Positions 1 through 6,031 of a DNA stretch of 16,655 nt are shown here, piece after piece; position 1 is the stretch's first letter, and every line of letters begins with the position of its first letter. This DNA is from an uncultured Clostridia bacterium (GTDB taxonomy: Bacteria; Bacillota; Clostridia; Oscillospirales; Acutalibacteraceae), in assembly GCA_946405475.1 (NCBI GenBank), contig CAMJHI010000018.1, positions 1-16,655 on the forward strand, in the 5' to 3' direction. Position numbers and translations under genes: made by a program. The notes beneath the pieces are model-generated. The model saw only the letters and a list, made by a program, of their open reading frames with translations. It made no database searches and had not been told where the DNA came from.

Positions 1-70
1 GCGGTCGGCGACCAAAGGCGCCGCCTTTGGAATCCGCAAGCCTTTGAAAAGGCTTGAGCGAAACTTTCAA
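1..70. repeat. Double-palindrome intergenic repeat at the left edge
   Basis: Two perfect inverted repeats stand side by side. At 12-30 the arms CCAAAGGCG and CGCCTTTGG face each other around one base. At 38-55 the arms AAGCCTTT and AAAGGCTT flank GA. They are separated by the 7 nt AATCCGC. Read on the minus strand this is the region just downstream of the acyltransferase stop codon (77-79). Neither hairpin is followed by a T-tract on that strand, so a standard intrinsic terminator is unlikely. From memory, similar modules (AAAGTTT, then AAGCCTTTTCAAAGGCTT, then a CCAAAGG palindrome) occur between genes in gut Clostridia, which suggests a dispersed repeat. That identity is recollection, not a search. 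The element probably continues beyond position 1. Confidence 0.5.
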
Positions 71-76
71 ATTGAA

Positions 77-721
77 TCAGTGGGATTTGATCGGTCGGGC
101 GGGTACGCCGACCGCCGTGCAGTCGGGCGGCAGATCCCTTACCACGGTCGCGCCCGCGCCGACGATGGTTCTTGCGCCGACCGTCAGCCCCTGAATGATC
201 TGCGAGCCGGTGCCCATTTCACTTTCTTCGCCCAGATGGGTGTTGCCGGACACGTTCACCCCGGGGTAAAGCGTGACGAATTCGTCCAATACAGCGTCAT
301 GCCCGACGGTGCACCCCGCGCCGATGAGGCAATGATCGCGCACAGTGGAATTGACCGAAACGTAATTCCGCGCGCAGATGACGACCCCCTGCCCGATTTC
401 AGCCGTGTCGGCCACGATGGCGTCCGGGTCGATGAGCGTGGCGAAGCGGGCGGCAGGATTCAGCGCCTTCATTTTTTCGGTCAGCCGCCGACGCACGGCG
501 GAGCTGCCGATGGCGCAGACCAGGTAAGCGTTCGGGTAAGCGGCCACGGCCTCGATCGTGCCCAGCACGGGGCATCCGTTGATGGTTTTGCCCTGCGCGG
601 TCGGTGAATCATCGAGAAAGCCCAAAATGTTCCACGTCGGCTTCACCTGATTGATGCGCTGCGCCAGCCACAGGGTATCGCGCCCCATGCCGCCGACGCC
701 GAAAATCAGCAAATCGTTCAT
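77..721 (-). CDS. NeuD/PglD-like sugar O- or N-acyltransferase
   Basis: A 214-residue protein of the NeuD/PglD/EpsM sialic-acid O-acyltransferase family, which moves an acetyl group from acetyl-CoA to a nucleotide-linked or surface sugar in the cytoplasm. Residues 1-80 form a small Rossmann-like substrate domain with the glycine-rich start LLIFGVGGMGRD. From about residue 95 the chain is a left-handed beta-helix of hexapeptide repeats (AIVADTAEIGQGVVI, then CLIGAGCTVGHDAVLD). His141 in VGHDAVLDE matches the position of the catalytic base in PglD. The C-terminal GVPARPIK motif is typical. The ATG at 721 is chosen because it overlaps the upstream stop by 4 nt (ATGA), follows an AAGGAG site, and begins the family-typical N-terminus; the upstream open extension has no homology. 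The true sugar substrate cannot be told. No glycosyltransferase cluster is nearby. Confidence 0.87.
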   Translation of the reverse strand: MNDLLIFGVGGMGRDTLWLAQRINQVKPTWNILGFLDDSPTAQGKTINGCPVLGTIEAVAAYPNAYLVCAIGSSAVRRRLTEKMKALNPAARFATLIDPDAIVADTAEIGQGVVICARNYVSVNSTVRDHCLIGAGCTVGHDAVLDEFVTLYPGVNVSGNTHLGEESEMGTGSQIIQGLTVGARTIVGAGATVVRDLPPDCTAVGVPARPIKSH

Positions 722-918
722 AAGTGTTTCGACTCCTTGTCGGGATGCTCCGCAACATGGCATTGCCCGCTCATCGCGCAGCCGGAACATTGACCGCCGC
801 ACGAACACTTGCCGCTTTTTTTATCCTTGATGATTTTGACCACGGCCAGCACAACGGCAGCCAGCAGCAAAGCCGCCACTAGGATCGTGGCCGCGTGAGC
901 CTGCAGCCAGTTCAGCAT
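718..918 (-). CDS. Small Cys-rich single-pass membrane protein (FeoB-associated type)
   Basis: A 66-residue protein with a hydrophobic membrane helix at about residues 9-30, a basic stretch (KIIKDKKSGK) on the inner side, and a cysteine-rich tail with Cys38, 40, 44, 47 and 53 (pattern CxCx3Cx2Cx5C) ending in a His-containing segment. This is the layout of the FeoB-associated Cys-rich membrane proteins, small partners usually encoded next to the ferrous-iron transporter FeoB and thought to handle or sense iron or an Fe-S centre. No feoA or feoB is in this window. The ATG at 918 follows a GAGGAG site, lies 4 nt after the lipid-kinase stop, and its own stop overlaps the acyltransferase start. 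Metal binding is inferred from the cysteines only. Confidence 0.8.
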   Translation of the reverse strand: MLNWLQAHAATILVAALLLAAVVLAVVKIIKDKKSGKCSCGGQCSGCAMSGQCHVAEHPDKESKHL

Positions 919-922
919 GCCC

Positions 923-1885
923 TCATCTCCTCAGCGGCTTGGAATCGCAGATGATCCCTTTTTCAACGTCCTCAAAATAAGTGGAGGAGGACGGCACCAC
1001 GAAGGTGATGCCCTTTTCGATGATCTCAAACGAGCAGTCCGTCACATATTCGCATTCGCCGTCGACGTTGACGGCAGCGGGCTTTTCGCTGTGGATCGTC
1101 ATTTTTTTGCCGCGCACGAATTTGGTGATCGGCCAATCCAGATGCTCGCCGTTTTTGTATTTTTGCGTCAGCGACAGCAGCTTGGCGCGGGACACCGCCT
1201 TTTTGACGATGACAAAATCGAGCAGACCGTCATCCGGCATGGCATGGGGAGCGGCCATATAACCGCCGCCGTACCAGCGGGAATTGCCGCAGAAGCAGAA
1301 CAGCGTGGGCTGGGTGAACGGCTCGCCGTCGTCGATCGTGACGGTGAAGGTGCTCTTCATGCGGCCGATGAAGCAGTAGAGCAGCGACGCAGTGTAGGCT
1401 GCCTCGCCGGAAAGAAGCGGAATTTTTTTGAAGGTGCCCTGCTTGGCGCAGACCTCGGCGTCCAGCCCCATGGAGCACTGGTTGATGGCGATTTTATCCA
1501 TGCACTTGATCACGTCAAGCTGGATCGGTGTGCCGTTGACCTGCGCTTCGACGTCGGCCAGCTGTTCCTTGGTGCCGAACAGGCGAATAAAGTCGTTGCC
1601 GGAGCCCAGCGGAATGGCCGCGACCTGCACGTTCTTTTTGCCGTAGGCGCCGTTGACCACCTCAAACAGCGTGCCGTCGCCTCCGCAGGCGTAAAACCGC
1701 ACGGTCTCCTCGCCCTCAGGATATTTGCGCACAAAGTCGATGCCCTCATAGGGTTCGGTGGTGACGTGGATCTCGTAATCGCCGCCGTTTTTGCTGAAAT
1801 AATCGCGGATCATCGGTTCGATGAAGGCCACGGTTTTTCCTTTTCCTTTCCCCGCACCGGGGTTGATGACAAAAACGTGTTTCAT
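923..1885 (-). CDS. Diacylglycerol kinase-type lipid kinase (YegS/DgkB/BmrU family)
   Basis: A 320-residue cytoplasmic lipid kinase that uses ATP to phosphorylate diacylglycerol or a related lipid, recycling it into phospholipid synthesis. The N-terminal catalytic domain starts with VFVINPGAGKGKGK (residues 4-17) and carries the nucleotide-binding GGDGT motif at 68-72 and GSGNDF at 94-99. The C-terminal beta-sandwich domain ends near residue 305. Length fits DgkB/YegS (about 300 residues). The ATG at 1885 lies 16 nt after the methyltransferase stop behind a modest AAAGGT site and begins at the exact family N-terminus. It is co-directional with and probably cotranscribed with its neighbours. 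The exact lipid (diacylglycerol, undecaprenol-linked or sphingoid) is not determinable from the sequence. Confidence 0.9.
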   Translation of the reverse strand: MKHVFVINPGAGKGKGKTVAFIEPMIRDYFSKNGGDYEIHVTTEPYEGIDFVRKYPEGEETVRFYACGGDGTLFEVVNGAYGKKNVQVAAIPLGSGNDFIRLFGTKEQLADVEAQVNGTPIQLDVIKCMDKIAINQCSMGLDAEVCAKQGTFKKIPLLSGEAAYTASLLYCFIGRMKSTFTVTIDDGEPFTQPTLFCFCGNSRWYGGGYMAAPHAMPDDGLLDFVIVKKAVSRAKLLSLTQKYKNGEHLDWPITKFVRGKKMTIHSEKPAAVNVDGECEYVTDCSFEIIEKGITFVVPSSSTYFEDVEKGIICDSKPLRR

Positions 1886-1901
1886 GTTGGTTGTACCTTT
1901 C

Positions 1902-3017
1902 TTACTTAAAATACATATAGGCCTGACATTTGATCATGCCGTTGTATAGTTTGCGCCGTTTGTCGGCTTTTCGTCCGAAATCGGTTTCAAAAGTTTCCGA
2001 CGGGCTGATGATCGTGTAAGACCAGCCATGCCGCCGCTCGAACGCCCGGCCCATGGCGGCATAAAGCCGCGCCGCCTCTTTGTTGTCGAGCAGCCGTTCG
2101 CCGTAGGGCGGGTTGCAGATGAGCGTGCCGCGTTCGGTCTGACCGCGAAAATCTTTGACGTCAGCCACGGAAAAGCGGATCTTTTCGGCCACACCGGCCT
2201 GCTGCGCGTTGATTTCAGCCACACGGAGCGCTTCGGGGTCGATATCCGAACCGAAGGCCGCGAAATCGCAGTCGCGTTTTTCCAATTCCCGCGCCCGCTC
2301 CTTTTCAACCGCCCAGATCTGCCGGTCAAGCTGCGCCCAGCGGTCGCACGAAAAGTTTCTGTGCAGACCGGGGGCGATGTTCATGGCCATGAGCGCGCCC
2401 TCGATCAAAATCGTGCCAGAGCCGCACATGGGATCGTACAGCGTATGATACGGACGCAGGCGGCTGATCTGACACAGCGCCGCCGCGAGCGTTTCTTTGA
2501 TGGGGGCGGCGTTGGCCTGCGGACGGTAGCCGCGCTTGTGCAGCCCCCCGCCGGATGTATCGAGCAGCAGACTGACCTCGTCTTTTTGAATCGAAAACTG
2601 GATCTGATGCACCGGCCCGGTTTCTTCAAACCACGGGATGTGATAGGTTTCCTTCAGCCGCTCCACCACCGCTTTTTTGATGATGGACTGGCAGTCGCTT
2701 ACGCTGAACAGCGTGGAATTGAGGGAATAGCCCTTGACCGGGAACGCGTCGCGCACGGCGAGCCATTCTTCCCACGGCAGAGCCTTCGTGCCCTGAAACA
2801 ATTCTTCAAAGCTCCTGGCCGTGAAGCTGCCGACTAAAATCTGAACGCGCTCGGCATAGCGGGAGCAGATGTTGACGCGCGCAAGCAGGTATTCATCGCC
2901 GCAAAAGAGAACGCGGCCGTTTTGCGCCGCGACCTCGTTTGCGCCAAGGGCGCGCAGCTCCTCAGCGATCAGCCCCTCAAGGCCGAGCAGGCAGGGAATG
3001 ACAAATTTAATCTGCAT
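1902..3017 (-). CDS. THUMP-domain class I SAM-dependent rRNA (adenine/guanine-N) methyltransferase, RlmL/YpsC-like
   Basis: A 371-residue protein of the UPF0020/YpsC family, homologous to the N-terminal half of E. coli RlmL (23S rRNA m2G2445). It should methylate a base in rRNA using S-adenosylmethionine. An N-terminal ferredoxin-like/THUMP RNA-binding part (about 1-155) is followed by LHKRGYR (159-165) and a Rossmann methylase with DPMCGSGT (195-202, SAM binding) and NPPYGERL (302-309, catalytic NPPY). The RlmK half found in the E. coli fusion is absent, as is normal in Firmicutes. The ATG at 3017 gives the family N-terminus, and an in-frame TGA not far upstream excludes a long extension. 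No Shine-Dalgarno is visible before it, which is odd here. The gene heads a four-gene unit from the promoter at 3105-3133. Confidence 0.9.
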   Translation of the reverse strand: MQIKFVIPCLLGLEGLIAEELRALGANEVAAQNGRVLFCGDEYLLARVNICSRYAERVQILVGSFTARSFEELFQGTKALPWEEWLAVRDAFPVKGYSLNSTLFSVSDCQSIIKKAVVERLKETYHIPWFEETGPVHQIQFSIQKDEVSLLLDTSGGGLHKRGYRPQANAAPIKETLAAALCQISRLRPYHTLYDPMCGSGTILIEGALMAMNIAPGLHRNFSCDRWAQLDRQIWAVEKERARELEKRDCDFAAFGSDIDPEALRVAEINAQQAGVAEKIRFSVADVKDFRGQTERGTLICNPPYGERLLDNKEAARLYAAMGRAFERRHGWSYTIISPSETFETDFGRKADKRRKLYNGMIKCQAYMYFK

Positions 3018-3063
3018 GAAAACCGGTGTGAAACGAGCCGACCGAAGCAGCCGCCCGGATCAT
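3007..3063 (-). other. Possible 18-codon leader ORF overlapping the methyltransferase start
   Basis: On the minus strand an ATG at 3063 opens an 18-codon frame that ends with TAA at 3009-3007. It overlaps the start of the methyltransferase gene (ATG at 3017) by 11 nt in another frame. The only purine-rich sequence, GAAAGG, directly abuts the ATG, which is too close for ordinary ribosome binding. The methyltransferase itself lacks a Shine-Dalgarno, so coupled re-initiation is conceivable. This is an arrangement seen in the sequence and not evidence of translation. Confidence 0.2.
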
Positions 3064-3069
3064 CCTTTC

Positions 3070-3103
3070 AAAAAAAGTGGGGGTGGATCGCTCCACTCCC
3101 ACT
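3070..3103 (-). terminator. Intrinsic terminator after hpf, overlapping the next promoter's start site
   Basis: Minus-strand arms AGTGGGAGTGGA (3103-3092) and TCCACCCCCACT (3087-3076) pair over 12 positions with a single A/C mismatch, closed by the tetraloop GCGA (GNRA type). The stem runs directly into a seven-T tract (3076-3070). This is a textbook Rho-independent terminator placed 37 nt after the hpf stop. The predicted start point of the following promoter (about 3098) lies inside the first arm, so new transcripts would carry only the inner part of the stem. Confidence 0.88.
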
Positions 3104-3104
3104 C

Positions 3105-3133
3105 ATTATATAAGAATTATGCGTTTTCGTCAA
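3105..3133 (-). promoter_or_regulatory. Sigma-A promoter for the methyltransferase-lipid kinase-acyltransferase unit
   Basis: On the minus strand TTGACG (3133-3128) is separated by exactly 17 nt from TATAAT (3110-3105), a perfect -10 and a five-of-six -35. It begins only 6 nt after the hpf stop codon. The expected start is near 3098, giving an untranslated leader of about 80 nt before the ATG at 3017. Housekeeping sigma factor use is inferred from consensus match. Confidence 0.88.
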
Positions 3134-3139
3134 CAAGTA

Positions 3140-3667
3140 TCAGCCAATTTCAGGCTCGATCAGGCCGTAGCCGCCGTCGTTGCGCATGTAAACCAGACAA
3201 ACCTTGCCGTTTTCGGCGTTGCAGAACAGATAGAACTTGTGGCCGACCAGATTCATTTTCAGGATGGCTTCTTCCACCGTTTCGGGGCGAAGCTCGACCT
3301 TTTTGGAGCGAACCAGCTCATACTCTGTTTCTTCCGGCTCGTCGATCTCATCGGGCAGCACGTCAAACGAAGCGGCCTTCATGCGCTTTTCGATGCGGGT
3401 CTTGTTTTTGCGGATCTGGCGGATGAGCGAATCCACACACAGATCGAGCGCTTCGTTCATGTTTTCAGCCCGTTCTTCCGCGCGGAAAACCATGTTGTTG
3501 TTCATCACAGTCACTTCAACGACCTGATAGTTCTTTTCAACCGTCGCCGTGACCTTTGCCTCGGCCGAATCGCCGAAAAAGCGTTCAATTTTTTTCAGCT
3601 TTTTTTCAGCGTGCTCTTTGAAGGAATCGCGGATGGTGCACTTTCTGCCGATTATTGTGATCTTCAT
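3140..3667 (-). CDS. hpf: Long-form ribosome hibernation promoting factor (HPF)
   Basis: A 175-residue long HPF, which binds the 30S subunit and dimerises ribosomes into inactive 100S particles in stationary phase or stress. Residues 1-100 are the RaiA/HPF ribosome-binding domain (MKITIIGRK, then KKLKKIERFF). A linker follows, rich in Asp and Glu at about 102-115. Residues about 117-172 are the C-terminal dimerisation domain with the signature EEAILKMNLVGHKFYLFCNA and RNDGGYGLIEPE. Full length for the long form used by Firmicutes. The ATG at 3667 is preferred over an in-frame upstream start because it gives the canonical MKI N-terminus and has AGGAG 8 nt before it. The gene has its own promoter (3730-3758) and terminator (3070-3103), so it is probably monocistronic and separately controlled, as expected for a stress-responsive factor. 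Confidence 0.94.
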   Translation of the reverse strand: MKITIIGRKCTIRDSFKEHAEKKLKKIERFFGDSAEAKVTATVEKNYQVVEVTVMNNNMVFRAEERAENMNEALDLCVDSLIRQIRKNKTRIEKRMKAASFDVLPDEIDEPEETEYELVRSKKVELRPETVEEAILKMNLVGHKFYLFCNAENGKVCLVYMRNDGGYGLIEPEIG

Positions 3668-3729
3668 TGTAACATCTCCTCTTGTATGCATCAGCAAGGC
3701 ATTCGCTCAGTTACCCTGCCTGTGGCTTT

Positions 3730-3758
3730 ATTGTAGCATAGTACACAGATAATATCAA
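3730..3758 (-). promoter_or_regulatory. Sigma-A promoter of hpf (extended -10)
   Basis: On the minus strand TTGATA (3758-3753), a 17-nt spacer, then TACAAT (3735-3730). The -10 is preceded by TGC, giving an extended -10 (TGCTACAAT). The start is expected near 3723, leaving a leader of about 55 nt before the hpf ATG at 3667. The 150-nt spacer 3668-3817 otherwise holds AT-rich sequence with no further feature I can support. I see no clear sigma-B or sigma-H type motif. Confidence 0.85.
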
Positions 3759-3817
3759 TGGTTTTTTCATATTTTTATGATAATTTACTGAATTGTAACC
3801 GTTTTTTCGGAATCGTC

Positions 3818-4660
3818 TCAAACTGTCCGGCTCATGTGCCGGGTCACGTGGCAGCCGAAATTGACCGCCACCGGCAGCCCGGCGATGTGCGTGGGCGCGG
3901 TTTCGACGTTGACCGCCAGCGCCGCCGTGCGCCCGCCGAAGCCCTGCGGCCCAACGCCGAGCTGATTGATGCGCTCGAGCAGCTCCAGCTCGAGCTGCTT
4001 GTAATACTCTTTTTTATGCCGCACGGAAACGGGGCGGCACAGCGCCTTTTTGGCCAGATAAGCGCACTGTTCAAAATCGCCCCCGATGCCGATGCCCAGC
4101 ACGATGGGCGGGCACGGGTTGCCACCGGCTGTGAGAACGCTGTCGAGCACGAACTGAATGATATCCTCCCGACCGGCCGCCGGGGTGAACATTTTTAAGC
4201 AGCTCATGTTTTCACTGCCGAAGCCCTTGGGCGCGACGGTGATCGTCACCCGGTCGCCCGCGACAAGCTGCTCATGAATCACCGCCGGGGTGTTGTCGCC
4301 CGTGTTTTTGCGCAGCAGCGGGTCTTCCACCACCGAGCAGCGCAGGTAGCCCTCACGATAGCCGCGGCGCACGCCCTCGTTGACAGCGTCGGTCAGCAGG
4401 CCGTCGACCAAATGAACGTCCTGCCCGATCTCTAAAAACACGACCGCCATGCCACAATCCTGACAGATGGGGCAATCCAGTTCCTTTGCGGCGGCGAGGT
4501 TGTTGACCAGATCGGTCATCACGCCCGCGGGAAGGGGCTGCGTCTCCTGCTTTTGCGCCCGCAGCAGGCACGCGGTCAGATCCTCGGGCAAAATCTTGTT
4601 GGCCTGAATGCAAAGCGACGCGACCGCGTCGCGGATCGTGTTCACGGAAACTTCTCTCAT
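3818..4660 (-). CDS. Class I (Fe-S) fumarate hydratase / L-tartrate dehydratase, alpha subunit only
   Basis: A 280-residue N-terminal-type subunit of the iron-sulfur hydro-lyases that interconvert fumarate and malate (or dehydrate tartrate). Recognisable parts are CPICQDCG (63-70), GSENMSCLKMF (148-158), GGNPCPP (179-185), GIGIGGDFEQCA (189-200) and a terminal NFGCHVTRH (268-275). Cys66, Cys183 and Cys270 are spaced like the three ligands of the 4Fe-4S cluster in class I fumarases. Length matches the alpha chain of two-subunit enzymes. The beta chain, normally the next gene, is not here: hpf follows and yabR precedes. The ATG at 4660 has AAGGAG 6 nt upstream; a slightly longer start (4681) would fall in the hairpin arm. 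Fumarase versus tartrate dehydratase cannot be separated from this subunit. No clear terminator follows the gene. Confidence 0.88.
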   Translation of the reverse strand: MREVSVNTIRDAVASLCIQANKILPEDLTACLLRAQKQETQPLPAGVMTDLVNNLAAAKELDCPICQDCGMAVVFLEIGQDVHLVDGLLTDAVNEGVRRGYREGYLRCSVVEDPLLRKNTGDNTPAVIHEQLVAGDRVTITVAPKGFGSENMSCLKMFTPAAGREDIIQFVLDSVLTAGGNPCPPIVLGIGIGGDFEQCAYLAKKALCRPVSVRHKKEYYKQLELELLERINQLGVGPQGFGGRTAALAVNVETAPTHIAGLPVAVNFGCHVTRHMSRTV

Positions 4661-4675
4661 CGTTTTCTCCTTATA

Positions 4676-4716
4676 ACACAAAGCATCATAAAGAACCGAA
4701 ATTCTTATGATGCTTT
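4676..4716 (-). terminator. Hairpin between yabR and the dehydratase gene, weak terminator candidate
   Basis: Perfect 12-bp arms (AAAGCATCATAA on the minus strand from 4716, complementary arm at 4680-4691) enclose 13 nt in which GAA and TTC can extend the stem. It is followed on the minus strand by GTGTTATAAGG, so the T-tract is poor (TTTGTGTT). The dehydratase ribosome-binding site AAGGAG begins within 10 nt of the hairpin. It may terminate partly, or protect mRNA ends as a processing barrier. Confidence 0.5.
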
Positions 4717-4727
4717 CGTTTCGTTTT

Positions 4728-5183
4728 TTACTTGCGGCCGCCGCGGCGGGAGGCGGACTGGCTGTAGCGGGAATCGTTCGAGCGGCGCAGGTCGGAAATT
4801 TTATCGTCGCTCACCTGCTTGAATTTCGCCATCATATCTTCAAAGGTGGTCGGCTGTGCCGAGGGCTGCTGCCCCTGCCAGGTGTTGGGGCGGGACGGCC
4901 GCGGAGCGCGCGCGGGGCGTGCCGGGGCAGGCTTTTCGGCCTGCTGCGCAGGACCGGCCTGCTTGATGGACAGGCTAATCTTGCCGTCGGGCGAAACGGA
5001 CAACACCTTGACCTTGACCTCCTGCCCTTCGGACAAATATTCGCGGATCTCTTTCACGTAGGTGTTGGACACCTCAGAAATGTGAACCATGCCCGTGACG
5101 TTGCCCGGCAGAGAAATGAACGCACCGAAATTCGTCAGACCGGTGACCTTGCCTTCCACGATTGCGCCGACTTCAATTGACAT
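4728..5183 (-). CDS. yabR: YabR-type S1-domain RNA-binding protein
   Basis: A 151-residue cytoplasmic protein with one S1 RNA-binding domain (residues 3-74: VGAIVEGKVTGLTNFGAFI, HISEVSNTYV, DGKISLSIK), a low-complexity Pro/Ala/Arg/Gln linker (about 77-112), a predicted helix FEDMMAKFKQVSDDKISDL (114-132), and a basic RRGGRK end. Members act on ribosomes or mRNA; the precise function is not settled. The ATG at 5183 is chosen because MSIEVG is the family start and AAGGAG lies 11 nt upstream. In B. subtilis yabR also follows divIC, which supports the assignment. Confidence 0.9.
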   Translation of the reverse strand: MSIEVGAIVEGKVTGLTNFGAFISLPGNVTGMVHISEVSNTYVKEIREYLSEGQEVKVKVLSVSPDGKISLSIKQAGPAQQAEKPAPARPARAPRPSRPNTWQGQQPSAQPTTFEDMMAKFKQVSDDKISDLRRSNDSRYSQSASRRGGRK

Positions 5184-5206
5184 GTAACGCTGTTCTCCTT
5201 CGTATT

Positions 5207-5500
5207 TCAACTGTCCGAATCGGCGTAAACACGCTCGTTCGGCTTAATATAATCCAATTCTTCGCGGGCATATTGCTCGATATAATCAGAAGCGTTTTCG
5301 TTTTGCAGAATACGGTGAAGGTTGGAGTTTTCTTCGTCGTACGCGGAGATCTGCCGGGAATAATCCTCGGCAACAGCGGTCAATCGCTTGACATCTTTTT
5401 GCAGCTTGATCTGCGAGATCGTCAGAATGCCGGCAAAAGCTATAACGCCGATGACGAGGATCACGCTGATCGGCCGTCTTTCACGTTCCTTTTTTTCCAT
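5207..5500 (-). CDS. divIC: DivIC/FtsB-family septum formation initiator
   Basis: A 97-residue bitopic membrane protein of the division machinery, which pairs with FtsL and DivIB/FtsQ at the septum and at the sporulation septum. Basic cytoplasmic start (MEKKERERRP), one membrane helix at about 11-29, an external coiled coil at about 32-67, then the conserved YIEQYAREELDYIKPNERVY (73-92). Starts considered: ATG at 5500 (chosen) and GTG at 5530. Neither has a good Shine-Dalgarno, so the N-terminus is uncertain by 10 residues. It sits between yabQ and yabR exactly as in B. subtilis. The 78-nt spacer upstream (5501-5578) is AT-rich next to yabQ and carries a 5-bp GC hairpin (5515-5529). I do not see a promoter there that I would defend. 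Confidence 0.88.
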   Translation of the reverse strand: MEKKERERRPISVILVIGVIAFAGILTISQIKLQKDVKRLTAVAEDYSRQISAYDEENSNLHRILQNENASDYIEQYAREELDYIKPNERVYADSDS

Positions 5501-5578
5501 GGATGAACACCCGTTGCGCGGAAAGCGCACAAAAGTAAAATCGGTTCTGGTACAAACAATAAGCTATCTTTATTTATA

Positions 5579-6031
5579 TCACATATCTGGATTTTTGCAA
5601 GTGCCTTTTTTATGTTTTTTCGCAAATCCGTCGACTTTTCGGCGCAAAAATGCAAAAATAAGCAGCAGCAGACGCAGCGGAGCACTGAGCATGCCGGCCA
5701 GACAGAGAAGCAGCCGCCGCACCCCCGAAAACAACAGCGCGCCGCCCCGCATGACCAACCGGCTGAAGGTGTAATAATAAATGAAAAAGCCGACCGCCAT
5801 GGCCAGCAGGATAAACAGCCGCAGGCTGCCGCGGTTCACCGTCAGCAAAAACAGCACCGTTAAAAACGCGGCCACGACAAAAAACAGCAGATCCTGCCAG
5901 AACACGCCGCGCTTACGGCCACAGGCCAGACGAAACAGACGAAAAGCGTCATAGACCAGCCCCAGCAGCGTGCCGAACCCGACAGAGAGCAGCGCCGTCT
6001 GATTCTGCAGCGCGAGATCGGGCAGATACAT
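5579..6031 (-). CDS. yabQ: YabQ spore cortex biosynthesis membrane protein
   Basis: A 150-residue integral membrane protein. Several hydrophobic segments are visible (about 13-27, 45-64, 69-88 and 105-128), then a strongly basic tail (LRRKVDGFAKKHKKG). The motif FGTLLGLVYDAFRLFR near the N-terminus is characteristic of YabQ. In B. subtilis YabQ is made in the mother cell, sits at the forespore membrane and is required for cortex formation. The ATG at 6031 overlaps the yabP stop by one base (TGATG) and has only a weak ribosome-binding site, so translational coupling to yabP is likely. Confidence 0.88.
   Translation of the reverse strand: MYLPDLALQNQTALLSVGFGTLLGLVYDAFRLFRLACGRKRGVFWQDLLFFVVAAFLTVLFLLTVNRGSLRLFILLAMAVGFFIYYYTFSRLVMRGGALLFSGVRRLLLCLAGMLSAPLRLLLLIFAFLRRKVDGFAKKHKKGTCKNPDM

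Noticed and set aside
3777..3817. A terminator for the dehydratase gene in the AT-rich spacer
   Set aside because: Only 3- to 5-bp stems form (for example CCG/CGG around six As), and on the minus strand they are followed by A-rich rather than T-rich sequence.
5501..5578. A divIC promoter (TTGTTT with a TTTACT-like -10)
   Set aside because: The spacing is too short (about 15 nt) and both hexamers are poor. It is not distinguishable from AT-rich spacer.
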